Part shown: positions 27,393-40,273 of the stretch, piece after piece
Numbering within the stretch: the stretch's first letter is position 1
Layout of the letters: every line of letters begins with the position of its first letter
Assembly: GCF_009189165.1 (NCBI RefSeq)
Contig: NZ_CP045118.1
Coordinates: 4,712,001 to 4,776,000 of the forward strand
Reading direction: 5' to 3'
DNA from: Pseudomonas sp. SCB32
GTDB lineage: Bacteria > Pseudomonadota > Gammaproteobacteria > Pseudomonadales > Pseudomonadaceae
DNA length: 64,000 nucleotides
Position numbers and translations under genes: made by a program
Notes under the pieces: model-generated
Database searches by the model: none
What the model was told of the DNA's origin: nothing
The model's input: only the letters and a program-made list of their open reading frames with translations

Positions 27393-28570
27393 AGCTCGAC
27401 GTTGACCGCCTGGGCCGAACGGGTGGCCTTGGCGCGGGCGGCATCGATGGACTCGTCGCGCGCCAGTGCCACACCCATGCGACGCTGACCTTCCACTTCC
27501 GGCTTGCCGAACAGGCGCAGCGCGGTATCCGGCTCGCTCAGGGCGGCACCGAGGTTGGCGAAGGCCACCTTGTCGGACTTGCCCTCAACCAGGATCACCG
27601 CTGAAGCCGAATCGCCCAACTGGCGGATCACCGGAATCGGCAGGCCGAGGATGGCGCGGGCATGCAGGGCAAACTCGGAAAGATCCTGGGAGATCAGGGT
27701 CACCAGGCCGGTGTCGTGCGGACGCGGCGACACCTCACTGAACCATACCTGGTCGCCCTTCACGAACAGCTCCACGCCGAACAGGCCGCGACCGCCCAGT
27801 GCCTCGGTGACCGCCTTGGCCACGCGCTCGGACTCGGCCAGCGCCTTCGGGCTCATGGCCTGGGGCTGCCACGACTCGTGGTAGTCGCCCTTCACCTGGC
27901 GGTGGCCGATGGGCGCGCAGAAGGTGGTGCCACCGATGTGACGGACGGTCAGCAGGGTGATCTCGTAGTCGAAGTCGATGAAGCCCTCGACGATCACCCG
28001 GCCCTTGCCGGCGCGACCACCCTCCTGGGCATAGTCCCAGGCGGTCTTCAGGTCGGCGTCGGACTTCAGCACGCTCTGGCCCTTGCCCGAGGAGCTCATG
28101 ATCGGCTTCACCACGCACGGATAGCCCACGGCGGCGACACCAGCGGCGTAAGCCTCGTAGGTGTCGGCGAAGTGATAGGGCGAGGTCGGCAGGCCCAGCT
28201 CTTCGGCGGCCAGACGACGGATGCCCTCGCGGTTCATGGTCAGCTGCGCGGCACGGGCGGTGGGGATGACGGTGTAGCCTTCGTTCTCCAGCTCGACCAG
28301 GGTCGCGGTGGCGATGGCTTCGATCTCCGGCACGATGTAGTGCGGCTTCTCCTGCTCGATCACCGCGCGCAGGGCCGCGCCATCGAGCATGCTGATTACG
28401 TGGCTGCGGTGGGCGACCTGCATGGCCGGCGCGTTTGCGTAGCGGTCGACGGCGATGACTTCGCAGCCCAGACGCTGCAGCTCGATCGCCACTTCCTTGC
28501 CCAGCTCGCCGGAGCCACAGAGCAGTACGCGGGTCGCGCTCGGCGACAGGGGAGTTCCAATACGGGGCAT
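27389..28570 (-). CDS. purT: Phosphoribosylglycinamide formyltransferase 2 (formate-dependent)
   Basis: 393 residues, the family length. ATP-grasp enzyme that makes formyl-GAR from GAR, formate and ATP, an alternative to PurN in purine synthesis. Starts with [20 protein letters not shown], contains [17 protein letters not shown] and [14 protein letters not shown] metal and ATP residues, and [19 protein letters not shown]. It overlaps the SGNH gene by four bases. Purine genes purL, guaA and guaB also lie in the window but not in one operon. Confidence 0.97.
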   Translation of the reverse strand: MPRIGTPLSPSATRVLLCGSGELGKEVAIELQRLGCEVIAVDRYANAPAMQVAHRSHVISMLDGAALRAVIEQEKPHYIVPEIEAIATATLVELENEGYTVIPTARAAQLTMNREGIRRLAAEELGLPTSPYHFADTYEAYAAGVAAVGYPCVVKPIMSSSGKGQSVLKSDADLKTAWDYAQEGGRAGKGRVIVEGFIDFDYEITLLTVRHIGGTTFCAPIGHRQVKGDYHESWQPQAMSPKALAESERVAKAVTEALGGRGLFGVELFVKGDQVWFSEVSPRPHDTGLVTLISQDLSEFALHARAILGLPIPVIRQLGDSASAVILVEGKSDKVAFANLGAALSEPDTALRLFGKPEVEGQRRMGVALARDESIDAARAKATRSAQAVNVEL

Positions 28571-28607
28571 TGCGTGAACCTCGGGAAATGAAAAATTCGG
28601 GGGCGCG

Positions 28608-28796
28608 CTAGATCAGTACACCCTGTTGGCGGGCGCGCTCTTCGCAGCGCAGGAGCACTTCGCGGCGCTCGGCGTTGTCCATGCGCCCCCAGCGGGTAAT
28701 TTCGTCGGCGCTGCGCTGGCAGCCCAGACAGATGTCGGCGTCATCCAGCGCGCAGACATGCACGCAGGGCGAGGCCACGGGACGCTCGACGCTCAC
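28608..28796 (-). CDS. DUF1289 small cysteine-rich protein
   Basis: 62 residues from a GTG that overlaps the carbonic anhydrase stop as GTGA; the longer in-frame extension is a shadow of that gene. Contains [20 protein letters not shown], the four-cysteine CxxxC ... CxxC pattern of DUF1289, then [17 protein letters not shown]. Members may bind a metal or an Fe-S cluster; function unknown. Translationally coupled to the gamma carbonic anhydrase. Confidence 0.88.
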   Translation of the reverse strand: MSVERPVASPCVHVCALDDADICLGCQRSADEITRWGRMDNAERREVLLRCEERARQQGVLI

Positions 28797-29317
28797 TCTT
28801 CCTGCTCGGCCAGCTCGCGGGCGTAGCGCTGGGCGTTGTGCACGTAATGGGCGGCGCTGGCTTCGAGGATCTTCTTCTGCGCCTCGGTCAGCTCGCGCAC
28901 CACCTTGCCGGGCGAGCCCATCACCAGTGAACCGTCGGGAATCTCCTTGCCCTCGGGGATCAGCGCGTTGGCGCCGATGATGCAGTACTTGCCGATCTTC
29001 GCCCCATTGAGGACCACCGCGTTGATGCCGATCAGGCTGTAGTCGCCCACCTGGCAGCCATGCAACATGGCGTTGTGGCCGATGGTCACGCCCTTGCCCA
29101 GGGTCAGGGGGAAGCCCATGTCGGTGTGGATCACGGTGCCGTCCTGGACGTTGCTGTTCTCGCCGATGTGGATCAGCTCGTTGTCGCCCCGCAGCACGGC
29201 GTTGAACCACACGCTGGCGCCAGCCTCCAGGCGAACCTTGCCGATCACCGTGGCGTTCGGGGCGATCCAGCTTTCCGGATGGGTTTCGACTCGGGACGAG
29301 CCCAGGCGGTACTTCAT
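28793..29317 (-). CDS. Gamma-type carbonic anhydrase family protein
   Basis: 174 residues. Left-handed beta helix of hexapeptide repeats ([56 protein letters not shown]). The three zinc-type histidines of the family are in IHTD, IGHNA and MLHGC. It belongs to the YrdA/CaiE-like branch, which often lacks measurable anhydrase activity. Forms a two-gene unit with the DUF1289 gene. Confidence 0.92.
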   Translation of the reverse strand: MKYRLGSSRVETHPESWIAPNATVIGKVRLEAGASVWFNAVLRGDNELIHIGENSNVQDGTVIHTDMGFPLTLGKGVTIGHNAMLHGCQVGDYSLIGINAVVLNGAKIGKYCIIGANALIPEGKEIPDGSLVMGSPGKVVRELTEAQKKILEASAAHYVHNAQRYARELAEQEE

Positions 29318-29363
29318 GGGTTTCTCCTCAGGCGGGGGCCGCTGATTCTGCTCTTTATGGGAA

Positions 29364-29960
29364 TCAGCTCAACTTGATGAACTTTGCGGGCGGTTGGTGC
29401 AGGTCGATGCGCGCGTCGTACAGCAGGTTGACCAGTTCGACCAGCATGATCGCCGACAGCCCCCAGATCTTGTAGCCCTCGTAGAGGTAGCTGGGGACGT
29501 ACCAGCTGCGGCCGAAATAGTCGATGCGATGGGTGGTTTCCCGCGGGTCGCCGCGGAAGAACTCCAGCGGCACCTTGAAGACTTCGGCGATCTCGCCATC
29601 GTTGGGGCGGTACTCGACGAAATCGGGCACGAAGCCGACGAATGGCTTGACCAGGATACCGTGACGGGACAGCAAGGTGCTCAGCGGCCCGACCACTTCC
29701 ACCAGCCCCGGCGGCAGGGCGATCTCCTCCTCCGCCTCGCGCAGGGCGGTATGGATCAGGTCGACATCCTCGGGATCGCGCCGTCCACCCGGGAACGCCA
29801 CTTCGCCACTATGGGTCGACAAACCCGTCGCACGCAGCGTGAGCACGAGTTCTTCCCGGGGAGTGATGGGGAGCAGGACCGCCGCTTCCGGGAAGCTGCG
29901 ATCCGTTTCGATGTCGAGAGGCGTGTGCGCCTGTATGCGTTGGCGCAGCTGGTCCAGCAT
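29364..29960 (-). CDS. NUDIX CoA pyrophosphatase
   Basis: 198 residues from the ATG at 29960, chosen because AGGA lies eight bases upstream; an ATG three codons earlier is possible. The CoA-specific motif [20 protein letters not shown] is followed directly by the NUDIX box (G-x5-E-x7-REAEEEI). Hydrolyses CoA or CoA esters to phosphopantetheine and 3',5'-ADP. Divergent from the zinc-ribbon NUDIX gene. Confidence 0.92.
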   Translation of the reverse strand: MLDQLRQRIQAHTPLDIETDRSFPEAAVLLPITPREELVLTLRATGLSTHSGEVAFPGGRRDPEDVDLIHTALREAEEEIALPPGLVEVVGPLSTLLSRHGILVKPFVGFVPDFVEYRPNDGEIAEVFKVPLEFFRGDPRETTHRIDYFGRSWYVPSYLYEGYKIWGLSAIMLVELVNLLYDARIDLHQPPAKFIKLS

Positions 29961-30099
29961 GCCGAACATCCTGCGGGAAAGGGCCGATTCTTTTAATTGA
30001 AGAATCATGGCACGAAAGACCGAACTGCCCAAGCCCCGCCCCTTGCTGCGTGCCAGGCGCAACGCGCAAGATGAACGCACATTCGAACAAGGAACCGGC

Positions 30100-30651
30100 A
30101 TGAAATTCTGCAGTCAGTGCGGCGCTCCCGTGAGCCTGCGCATCCCCAGCGGCGACAACCGCCCGCGCTATGTCTGCGACCAGTGCCACACCGTGCATTA
30201 CCAGAACCCCCGGATCGTCGCCGGCTGCCTGCCGGTGTGGGAAGGACGCATCCTCCTGTGCCGTCGCGCCATCCAGCCACGCCTGGGCTTCTGGACCCTG
30301 CCGGCCGGTTTCATGGAAAACGGCGAGACCCTGGAGCAGGCCGCCGCCCGGGAAACCCTCGAAGAGGCCTGCGCCCGCGTCCGCGACCTGCAGCTCTATA
30401 CCCTCTTCGACCTGCCGCACATCAGCCAGGTGTACATGTTCTTCCGCGCGGAGCTGACGGACCTCAACTTCAGCGCCGGGGAGGAAAGCCTGGAAGTGCA
30501 ACTGTTCGAAGAATCCGACATCCCGTGGGGTGAGCTGGCTTTCCCCACCGTGGGCCGTACCTTAGAATGCTACTTTGCCGACCGGCTCAAGCGGAGCTTC
30601 CCGGTACGCAACGAAGCCATCGCACCGATGCTGGCACAGAAAAAGAACTAA
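30100..30651 (+). CDS. NUDIX hydrolase with N-terminal zinc ribbon
   Basis: 183 residues from the ATG at 30100, with AAGGA six bases upstream. Zinc ribbon MKFCSQCG ... YVCDQCHTVHY (two CxxC pairs), then a NUDIX domain with the box GFMENGETLEQAAARETLEE. Similar to NudC-like and ADP-ribose type pyrophosphatases in architecture, but shorter than NudC; the substrate is unknown. An L,D-transpeptidase follows 52 bases downstream. Confidence 0.92.
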   Translation: MKFCSQCGAPVSLRIPSGDNRPRYVCDQCHTVHYQNPRIVAGCLPVWEGRILLCRRAIQPRLGFWTLPAGFMENGETLEQAAARETLEEACARVRDLQLYTLFDLPHISQVYMFFRAELTDLNFSAGEESLEVQLFEESDIPWGELAFPTVGRTLECYFADRLKRSFPVRNEAIAPMLAQKKN

Positions 30652-30703
30652 AAGACCTGTACACCGCCTCTAAGGCATTAGGATCATTGGGGAATACGTT
30701 TCA

Positions 30704-31204
30704 ATGCGCTGGCTGATTGCCGTCCTTTGTCTAACCTTCGCAGCGTTCTCGAACGCCAGTGCGACGCCTACGCTCGACGGTCATATCGACAAGATTCTCG
30801 TGCTCAAGTCGGAGCGCAAGCTGCAGCTGATGAGCAACGGCAAGATTCTCAAGAGCTATCGCGTCTCCCTGGGCAAGCGCCCGCAGGGACCGAAGCTCGC
30901 CGAAGGCGACAACCGTACGCCGGAAGGCTTCTACTGGATCGACTGGCGCAAGACCAGTGACAAGTACAACCTCTCCATGCACATCTCCTACCCCAATGCG
31001 CGCGATGTGGCCAAGGCGCGGGAGAAGAACCTGTCGCCGGGCGGCATGATCATGATCCACGGCACCCCGCTGGATGACGAATACCCCGAGTGGTACTTCT
31101 CCACCCTGGACTGGACCAACGGCTGCATCGCCATGACCAATTCCGACTTGCGCGAAGTCTGGAGCCTGGTGAAGGACGGCACGCTGATCGAGATCCGTCC
31201 CTGA
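30704..31204 (+). CDS. L,D-transpeptidase (YkuD domain), exported
   Basis: 166 residues. Signal peptide of about 22 residues ending SNASA. YkuD domain begins DGHIDKILVLKSERKLQLMS; the catalytic motif is in MIMIHGTP with its His, and in DWTNGCIAMTN with the nucleophile Cys. It could form 3-3 peptidoglycan cross-links or attach or release envelope proteins; sequence cannot separate these. Ends at a very strong hairpin. Confidence 0.92.
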   Translation: MRWLIAVLCLTFAAFSNASATPTLDGHIDKILVLKSERKLQLMSNGKILKSYRVSLGKRPQGPKLAEGDNRTPEGFYWIDWRKTSDKYNLSMHISYPNARDVAKAREKNLSPGGMIMIHGTPLDDEYPEWYFSTLDWTNGCIAMTNSDLREVWSLVKDGTLIEIRP

Positions 31205-31210
31205 CCGGAC

Positions 31211-31254
31211 ACACCCATGAAAAAGGCGCCTGAAGGCGCCTTTTTCATGGGTGT
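31211..31254 (+). terminator. Rho-independent terminator, 20-bp perfect stem
   Basis: Arms ACACCCATGAAAAAGGCGCC (31211-31230) and GGCGCCTTTTTCATGGGTGT (31235-31254) pair perfectly around a TGAA loop, seven bases after the L,D-transpeptidase stop. The stem is symmetric and could act on both strands. Confidence 0.9.
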
Positions 31255-31257
31255 GAA

Positions 31258-31399
31258 AGAGCCTGTTCACGATCTAGCGAGCTAGAGCCGAACAAGGCAC
31301 AAACGGGCGAGGACGCGGAGTTTGCGGGCTGTAAATGAGCAGGCCTCGCCTGTTTTTAACGCAGTTGTGCCGACGCGCAGCTGATCGTGGATAGGCTCT
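31258..31399 (+). repeat. Structured ~142-bp intergenic repeat, copy 1
   Basis: Ends are an imperfect inverted repeat, AGAGCCTGTTCACGATC against the reverse of GATCGTGGATAGGCTCT (15 of 17 pairs). The core GACGCGGAGTTTGCGGGCTG, then TAAATGAGCA, CTGTTTTTAACGCAG and GCGCAGC matches the copy at 43651-43791. The right edge ends at the stop codon of the NIF3-like gene. Confidence 0.75.
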
Positions 31400-31716
31400 C
31401 AGAACACCATGTCCGACAGCCGCCACACCTCGAAAGCCGGCGTCTCGTACGGATGCGCGGCCTTCAAGGCCTTGACCGAGTCGTGGATCAGCTCGTCGGC
31501 CACCACCATCTCGACCTTCCACTCGGACACCTGCTCGACGATGCCCGCCTGGCCGATGAACGGGTTGCTGTCCTGCAACGGCCGGAATTGCCCCTGTCCC
31601 AGCGCCTGCCAGCAACAGCTGTCATAGGCGCCGATGCGTCCTGCACCCGCAGCGAATACCGCCTTCTTGACCGGTTCCAGATGACTCTCCGGAACGTAGA
31701 AACACAGTTTGTACAT
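31399..31716 (-). CDS. NIF3-like / YqfO C-terminal domain small protein
   Basis: 105 residues from the ATG at 31716, with GGAG upstream. Sequence MYKLCFYVPESHLEPVKKAV, GAGRIGAYDSCCWQALGQGQ, and KAAHPYETPAFEVWRLSD is the stand-alone version of the insert domain found in NIF3/YqfO GTP cyclohydrolase-like proteins. The GRIGAYDSC and HPYETPAF stretches are its hallmarks. Function unknown. Its stop codon coincides with the edge of a 142-bp repeat. Confidence 0.88.
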   Translation of the reverse strand: MYKLCFYVPESHLEPVKKAVFAAGAGRIGAYDSCCWQALGQGQFRPLQDSNPFIGQAGIVEQVSEWKVEMVVADELIHDSVKALKAAHPYETPAFEVWRLSDMVF

Positions 31717-31907
31717 CAGATGCTCCGAATCAGGGAGATCGAAACAGGGAACGCCGTGGCAGAAGGCGCCACGTATGACAAATGCTGCCACAAATAGTGG
31801 CACATTGCCTCTTATGACCTGCAAGTCGTCGGGAAAGTTCGACCGTCTGGTGCCGCGGGCGTTCGCCGGTGAGCGACTTTGTACGAAATCTGTGACCGAC
31901 TTCGAGA

Positions 31908-32165
31908 TCAGCGCCCCATGAAGCGCTGCCAGCGCGCTTTCAGACCAGGCGCCTCGGGCGCGTGGGAACCGTCGCAATAAGGCAGACTAGTCGATCTGCC
32001 GCAGCGGCAGAGCAGCAGGTGACGCTCGCGCCCCACCGTCAGCACCAGCACACCCGCACAGTCCGCGGCGGCGTCCGGCAGGCTCGCGCAGCGCCCGCAG
32101 CGACACAGGCGCAGGACCTGCCCCGGAGCGACCGAGCGGACTTCGGGAAGCATCTGATCAGCCAA
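31908..32165 (-). CDS. CDGSH iron-sulfur domain protein
   Basis: 85 residues from a TTG at 32165 that has GAGGAG six bases upstream; an ATG four codons later is the alternative. The frame further upstream runs into an intergenic repeat and is not believed. LCRCGRSTSLPYCDGSH is a full CDGSH motif (C-x-C-x2-S/T-x3-P-x-C-D-G-S-H) for a 2Fe-2S cluster. An earlier LCRCGRCASLPD is a degenerate second copy without the CDG-H part. Likely redox or cluster-transfer role in the cytoplasm. Confidence 0.82.
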   Translation of the reverse strand: MADQMLPEVRSVAPGQVLRLCRCGRCASLPDAAADCAGVLVLTVGRERHLLLCRCGRSTSLPYCDGSHAPEAPGLKARWQRFMGR

Positions 32166-32183
32166 AGCGCTCTCCTCTTCCCA

Positions 32184-32312
32184 CGTAGGGCGCATAACGT
32201 TCGACGTTATACGCCGCTTGACCTTCGCCCAGGAGCGCTCCGGGTTCAACCTTGGAGGCGACGGCCGATCGAAGCGAATCGGCGTACAACTGCGAACGGT
32301 TGTACGCCCTAT
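32184..32312 (+). repeat. Intergenic repeat, AGGGCGCATAACGTTCGACG family
   Basis: CGTAGGGCGCATAACGTTCG then ACGTTATACGCCGC at the left, and TGTACGCCCTATG at the right, the approximate inverse of the left end. Same family as 26590-26672 and 9830-9860. It sits between the CDGSH gene and the purL terminator. Confidence 0.7.
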
Positions 32313-32324
32313 GTACGCCCAAAT

Positions 32325-32356
32325 AAAAAGGGGAAAGCCGAAGCTTTCCCCTTTTT
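32325..32356 (-). terminator. Terminator of purL, UUCG-capped on the minus strand
   Basis: AAAAAGGGGAAAGC (32325-32338) pairs perfectly with GCTTTCCCCTTTTT (32343-32356). On the minus strand the loop is TTCG closed by C-G, an extra-stable tetraloop, followed by five T. It lies 22 bases past the purL stop. Confidence 0.9.
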
Positions 32357-32378
32357 GTGTTTCACCGCAGAGCCGGAC

Positions 32379-36275
<3,897 letters not shown>

Positions 36276-36470
36276 TGTCGGAACAGCCTCTGGAGACGGG
36301 GAAGTGTGGGGGCCGGACGGGCCGGCCCACAGAGGCCGTGCATTCTACCGTAAAGCGCGGGGCGGCGGCACCTTTCCAGCGCCATCCTCGCAGCCACCGC
36401 CGTCGAACCGATTTTTCACCTTCGAACGGCTTCGACCGGCCCGTAGCCAACCCGCCTGGCCCGGCCTTGA

Positions 36471-38036
<1,566 letters not shown>

Positions 38037-38061
38037 GCGCTCGTCAGAACAAGCATCCAGA

Positions 38062-38097
38062 CATGAAAAAGCCCGGCATCAGCCGGGCTTTTTCATG
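38062..38097. terminator. Bidirectional terminator between mltF and the permease gene
   Basis: CATGAAAAAGCCCGGC (38062-38077) pairs perfectly with GCCGGGCTTTTTCATG (38082-38097), ATCA loop. It separates two convergent genes. Confidence 0.9.
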
Positions 38098-38112
38098 CAG
38101 CGGAGAAGCAGG

Positions 38113-39369
38113 TTACCAGCCCGAAGGCAGCAGGCTCAGCGCACTGCAGATCGCGTAGACGGCACTGGACAGGTAGATCAGCACGATCACCACCTGGATC
38201 GCCGGATTGGCGATCCAGCCGCATTTCCAGGCCGGCTCGAAGTCACCGTTCCGGCGTGCCGAGCGCAGCATCAGGATCGGCATGATCGACAGGATCACCC
38301 CGCTGAAGGCGCCGGCGAAGTACAGCGCGTTGACGAAGCCCACCAGGCCGCTGTAAGCGAGGACGAACGGTGGCAGCGCCACGATCGCCAGCACCAGCAG
38401 GCGGGTCCTGGGCTGACTCTCCGAGCCGAGCGAGTGGAACTTGTCGAAGATGTTGGTCAGGAAGCTGCCACCCAGGCCCCAGTACGAGGTCAGCATGGCG
38501 CACAGGGCGAAGGTGTTGGCGGTGAAGAACGCCCACTGCCCCAGCGCCTGGCCCCAGGCCAGGGTCGCCACTTCCGACTGGCTTTCCAGGCCGGTCAGCG
38601 CGATCACCGACATCGGCACCACGCTGAGCAGAACGAAGGTGGTCAGCATCCCGGTGATCACCGCCCTGGGCAGCAGCCTGGGCGCATGGCTGAAGCCGCG
38701 CGCCATCTCCGGCACGATGTACTGGGCGGAGAAGCAGAACACCGCGATGTTGAACACCGGCACCATGTAGATCCAGTCGCCATCGAGCAGGCGGACGAAG
38801 TCGGTGTTCTCGTTCAGCAGAGTCGCGGCCACCAGGATCAGGATCATGCTGACCATGCCGATACTGATGAACTTCTCGCCCTTGCCGATGGCCCCCAGGC
38901 CCATGTAGAGCACGGCGGCGGCCGGGACGAAGAACAGCAGACTCCCCAACGCCGGACTGATGCCGAAGAACGCCGCGAGGATCTTGCCGCTACCGCTCAT
39001 GTAGGCGATCAGCGCACCAATGCTGTTGACCGCTACCGAGAGGAAGATCGCCCAGGCGCCGAAGGAGCCGACATAGCGCTGCGCGAGACCGCTCAACTGG
39101 TTGTGGGTACGGGTGCGCAGCGCCGTCTCGGAGACGTAGAGCATGGAGATGGTGGTGAACACACCCGCCACCGCCAGCCACAACAGAAGCGGCATGAAGC
39201 CGGCCTTGCGGCTGGCGTAGGCCATGGACAGTACGCCGGCGCCGATATTGGTGCCGACGATCATCGCCACGGCTTCGAGGAAGCTCAGGCGCTTGACCTC
39301 AAGGCCCGACGAAGCCACCGCTTCGCTGGCGGTGGGGTCCTGGAACGTGGGGTTCCCGGATTGGCTCAT
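38113..39369 (-). CDS. Aromatic amino acid permease (HAAAP family, TyrP/Mtr-like)
   Basis: 418 residues. Eleven or so membrane helices. The first, EAVAMIVGTNIGAGVLSMAY, has the unwound GxG segment of the APC fold, and NIAVFCFSAQYIVPEMARG is characteristic of the hydroxy/aromatic amino acid branch. Imports tyrosine, tryptophan or phenylalanine with protons; the exact substrate is not decidable. Probably the counterpart of PAO1 PA3766. Confidence 0.88.
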   Translation of the reverse strand: MSQSGNPTFQDPTASEAVASSGLEVKRLSFLEAVAMIVGTNIGAGVLSMAYASRKAGFMPLLLWLAVAGVFTTISMLYVSETALRTRTHNQLSGLAQRYVGSFGAWAIFLSVAVNSIGALIAYMSGSGKILAAFFGISPALGSLLFFVPAAAVLYMGLGAIGKGEKFISIGMVSMILILVAATLLNENTDFVRLLDGDWIYMVPVFNIAVFCFSAQYIVPEMARGFSHAPRLLPRAVITGMLTTFVLLSVVPMSVIALTGLESQSEVATLAWGQALGQWAFFTANTFALCAMLTSYWGLGGSFLTNIFDKFHSLGSESQPRTRLLVLAIVALPPFVLAYSGLVGFVNALYFAGAFSGVILSIMPILMLRSARRNGDFEPAWKCGWIANPAIQVVIVLIYLSSAVYAICSALSLLPSGW

Positions 39370-39739
39370 AACAAGTCCTCTACAGAGTAATGACGAACTC
39401 CGGGGCGACCAGCGTCGGCGTGCTGATGGCCTTCCAGGACAACGGCATTGCAGAACAGCGAGGAACAGGGCGCCTCCGGGTCGTTCATGGGCAGCATGAA
39501 TCGTTGGAGTGCCGCAGGCGTCCTGGCTTTTGTTCTTGGACTTGCGCGCCTGTCAGCGCCGCCACGAGGGCGGCCGTGCAAAATAACACACGAAAAACAG
39601 GATTCCGGGAGACGGGATACGACTTTAGGCGCAGAAGAGACGACTCAATCTTTACAGCAAGTTACTGAAATATATTAATTTTCAGCAGATCAAATCGATC
39701 GAGCGAATGAACCGGCAGCTGTTTGTCTATTCGAACAGA
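39370..39739. other. Gene-free gap, AT-rich on its tadA side
   Basis: No gene is supported; the short open frames lack ribosome sites and codon bias. The part from 39560 is AT-rich and contains the palindrome at 39665-39685. It is upstream of the permease and downstream of tadA, both on the minus strand, so it probably holds the permease promoter. Confidence 0.5.
39665..39685. promoter_or_regulatory. AT-rich CTGAAA/TTTCAG palindrome, possible operator
   Basis: CTGAAA at 39665-39670 and TTTCAG at 39680-39685 flank an AT-only spacer; GCA follows. The site closely resembles 53913-53940 in front of the leuA leader. It lies about 300 bases upstream of the aromatic amino acid permease. An Lrp/AsnC-type operator is a guess from its shape. 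Confidence 0.4.
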
Positions 39740-40273
39740 TCAATCCGCCGGAGGCTTGTTCGCCCGGCGTGCCTTGAAGAAAGCGGAGAGCATCGCGCTG
39801 CACTCCTCGGCCAGCACGCCCCCCTCCACCAGCACCCGGTGGTTGAGGAAATCCTGCTCGAAGAAGGTGCCACGGCTGACGGCCACGCCCGACTTGGGCT
39901 CGGTCGCGCCATACACCACGCGCTGGATACGCGAATGAACGATCAACCCGGCGCACATGCTGCAGGGCTCCAGGGTCACGTACAGGGTGGCACCCGGTAG
40001 ACGGTAGTTCTGCGTCGCGGCGGCCGCTTCGCGGATGGCGACCATTTCGGCGTGGGCGCTGGGGTCATGGGAGGTGATCGGCCGATTGAAGCCACGGCCG
40101 ATCACCTGGCCGTCCAGCACCAGCACGGCGCCCACCGGCACCTCGCCCAGGGCCGCGCCCTGTTCGGCCAGGGCCATGGCTTCGCGCATGAAGGGGATGT
40201 CCTGGCTGCGGTCGATGACCGGCCGCAGCCCCTTCACGGTCGGATGCCCCTGGCTGTTGGTCAGCCGCACCAT
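39740..40273 (-). CDS. tadA: tRNA adenosine(34) deaminase TadA
   Basis: 177 residues if the ATG at 40273 is used; it has GTGAGG upstream and overlaps the multicopper oxidase end by 13 bases. Makes inosine 34 in tRNA-Arg(ACG). Zinc and catalytic residues are in DPSAHAEMVAIREAA (His and Glu) and TLEPCSMCAGLIVHSRI (PCxxC). MREAMALAEQGAALGEVPVGAVLV is the usual start of the domain. Confidence 0.96.
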   Translation of the reverse strand: MVRLTNSQGHPTVKGLRPVIDRSQDIPFMREAMALAEQGAALGEVPVGAVLVLDGQVIGRGFNRPITSHDPSAHAEMVAIREAAAATQNYRLPGATLYVTLEPCSMCAGLIVHSRIQRVVYGATEPKSGVAVSRGTFFEQDFLNHRVLVEGGVLAEECSAMLSAFFKARRANKPPAD

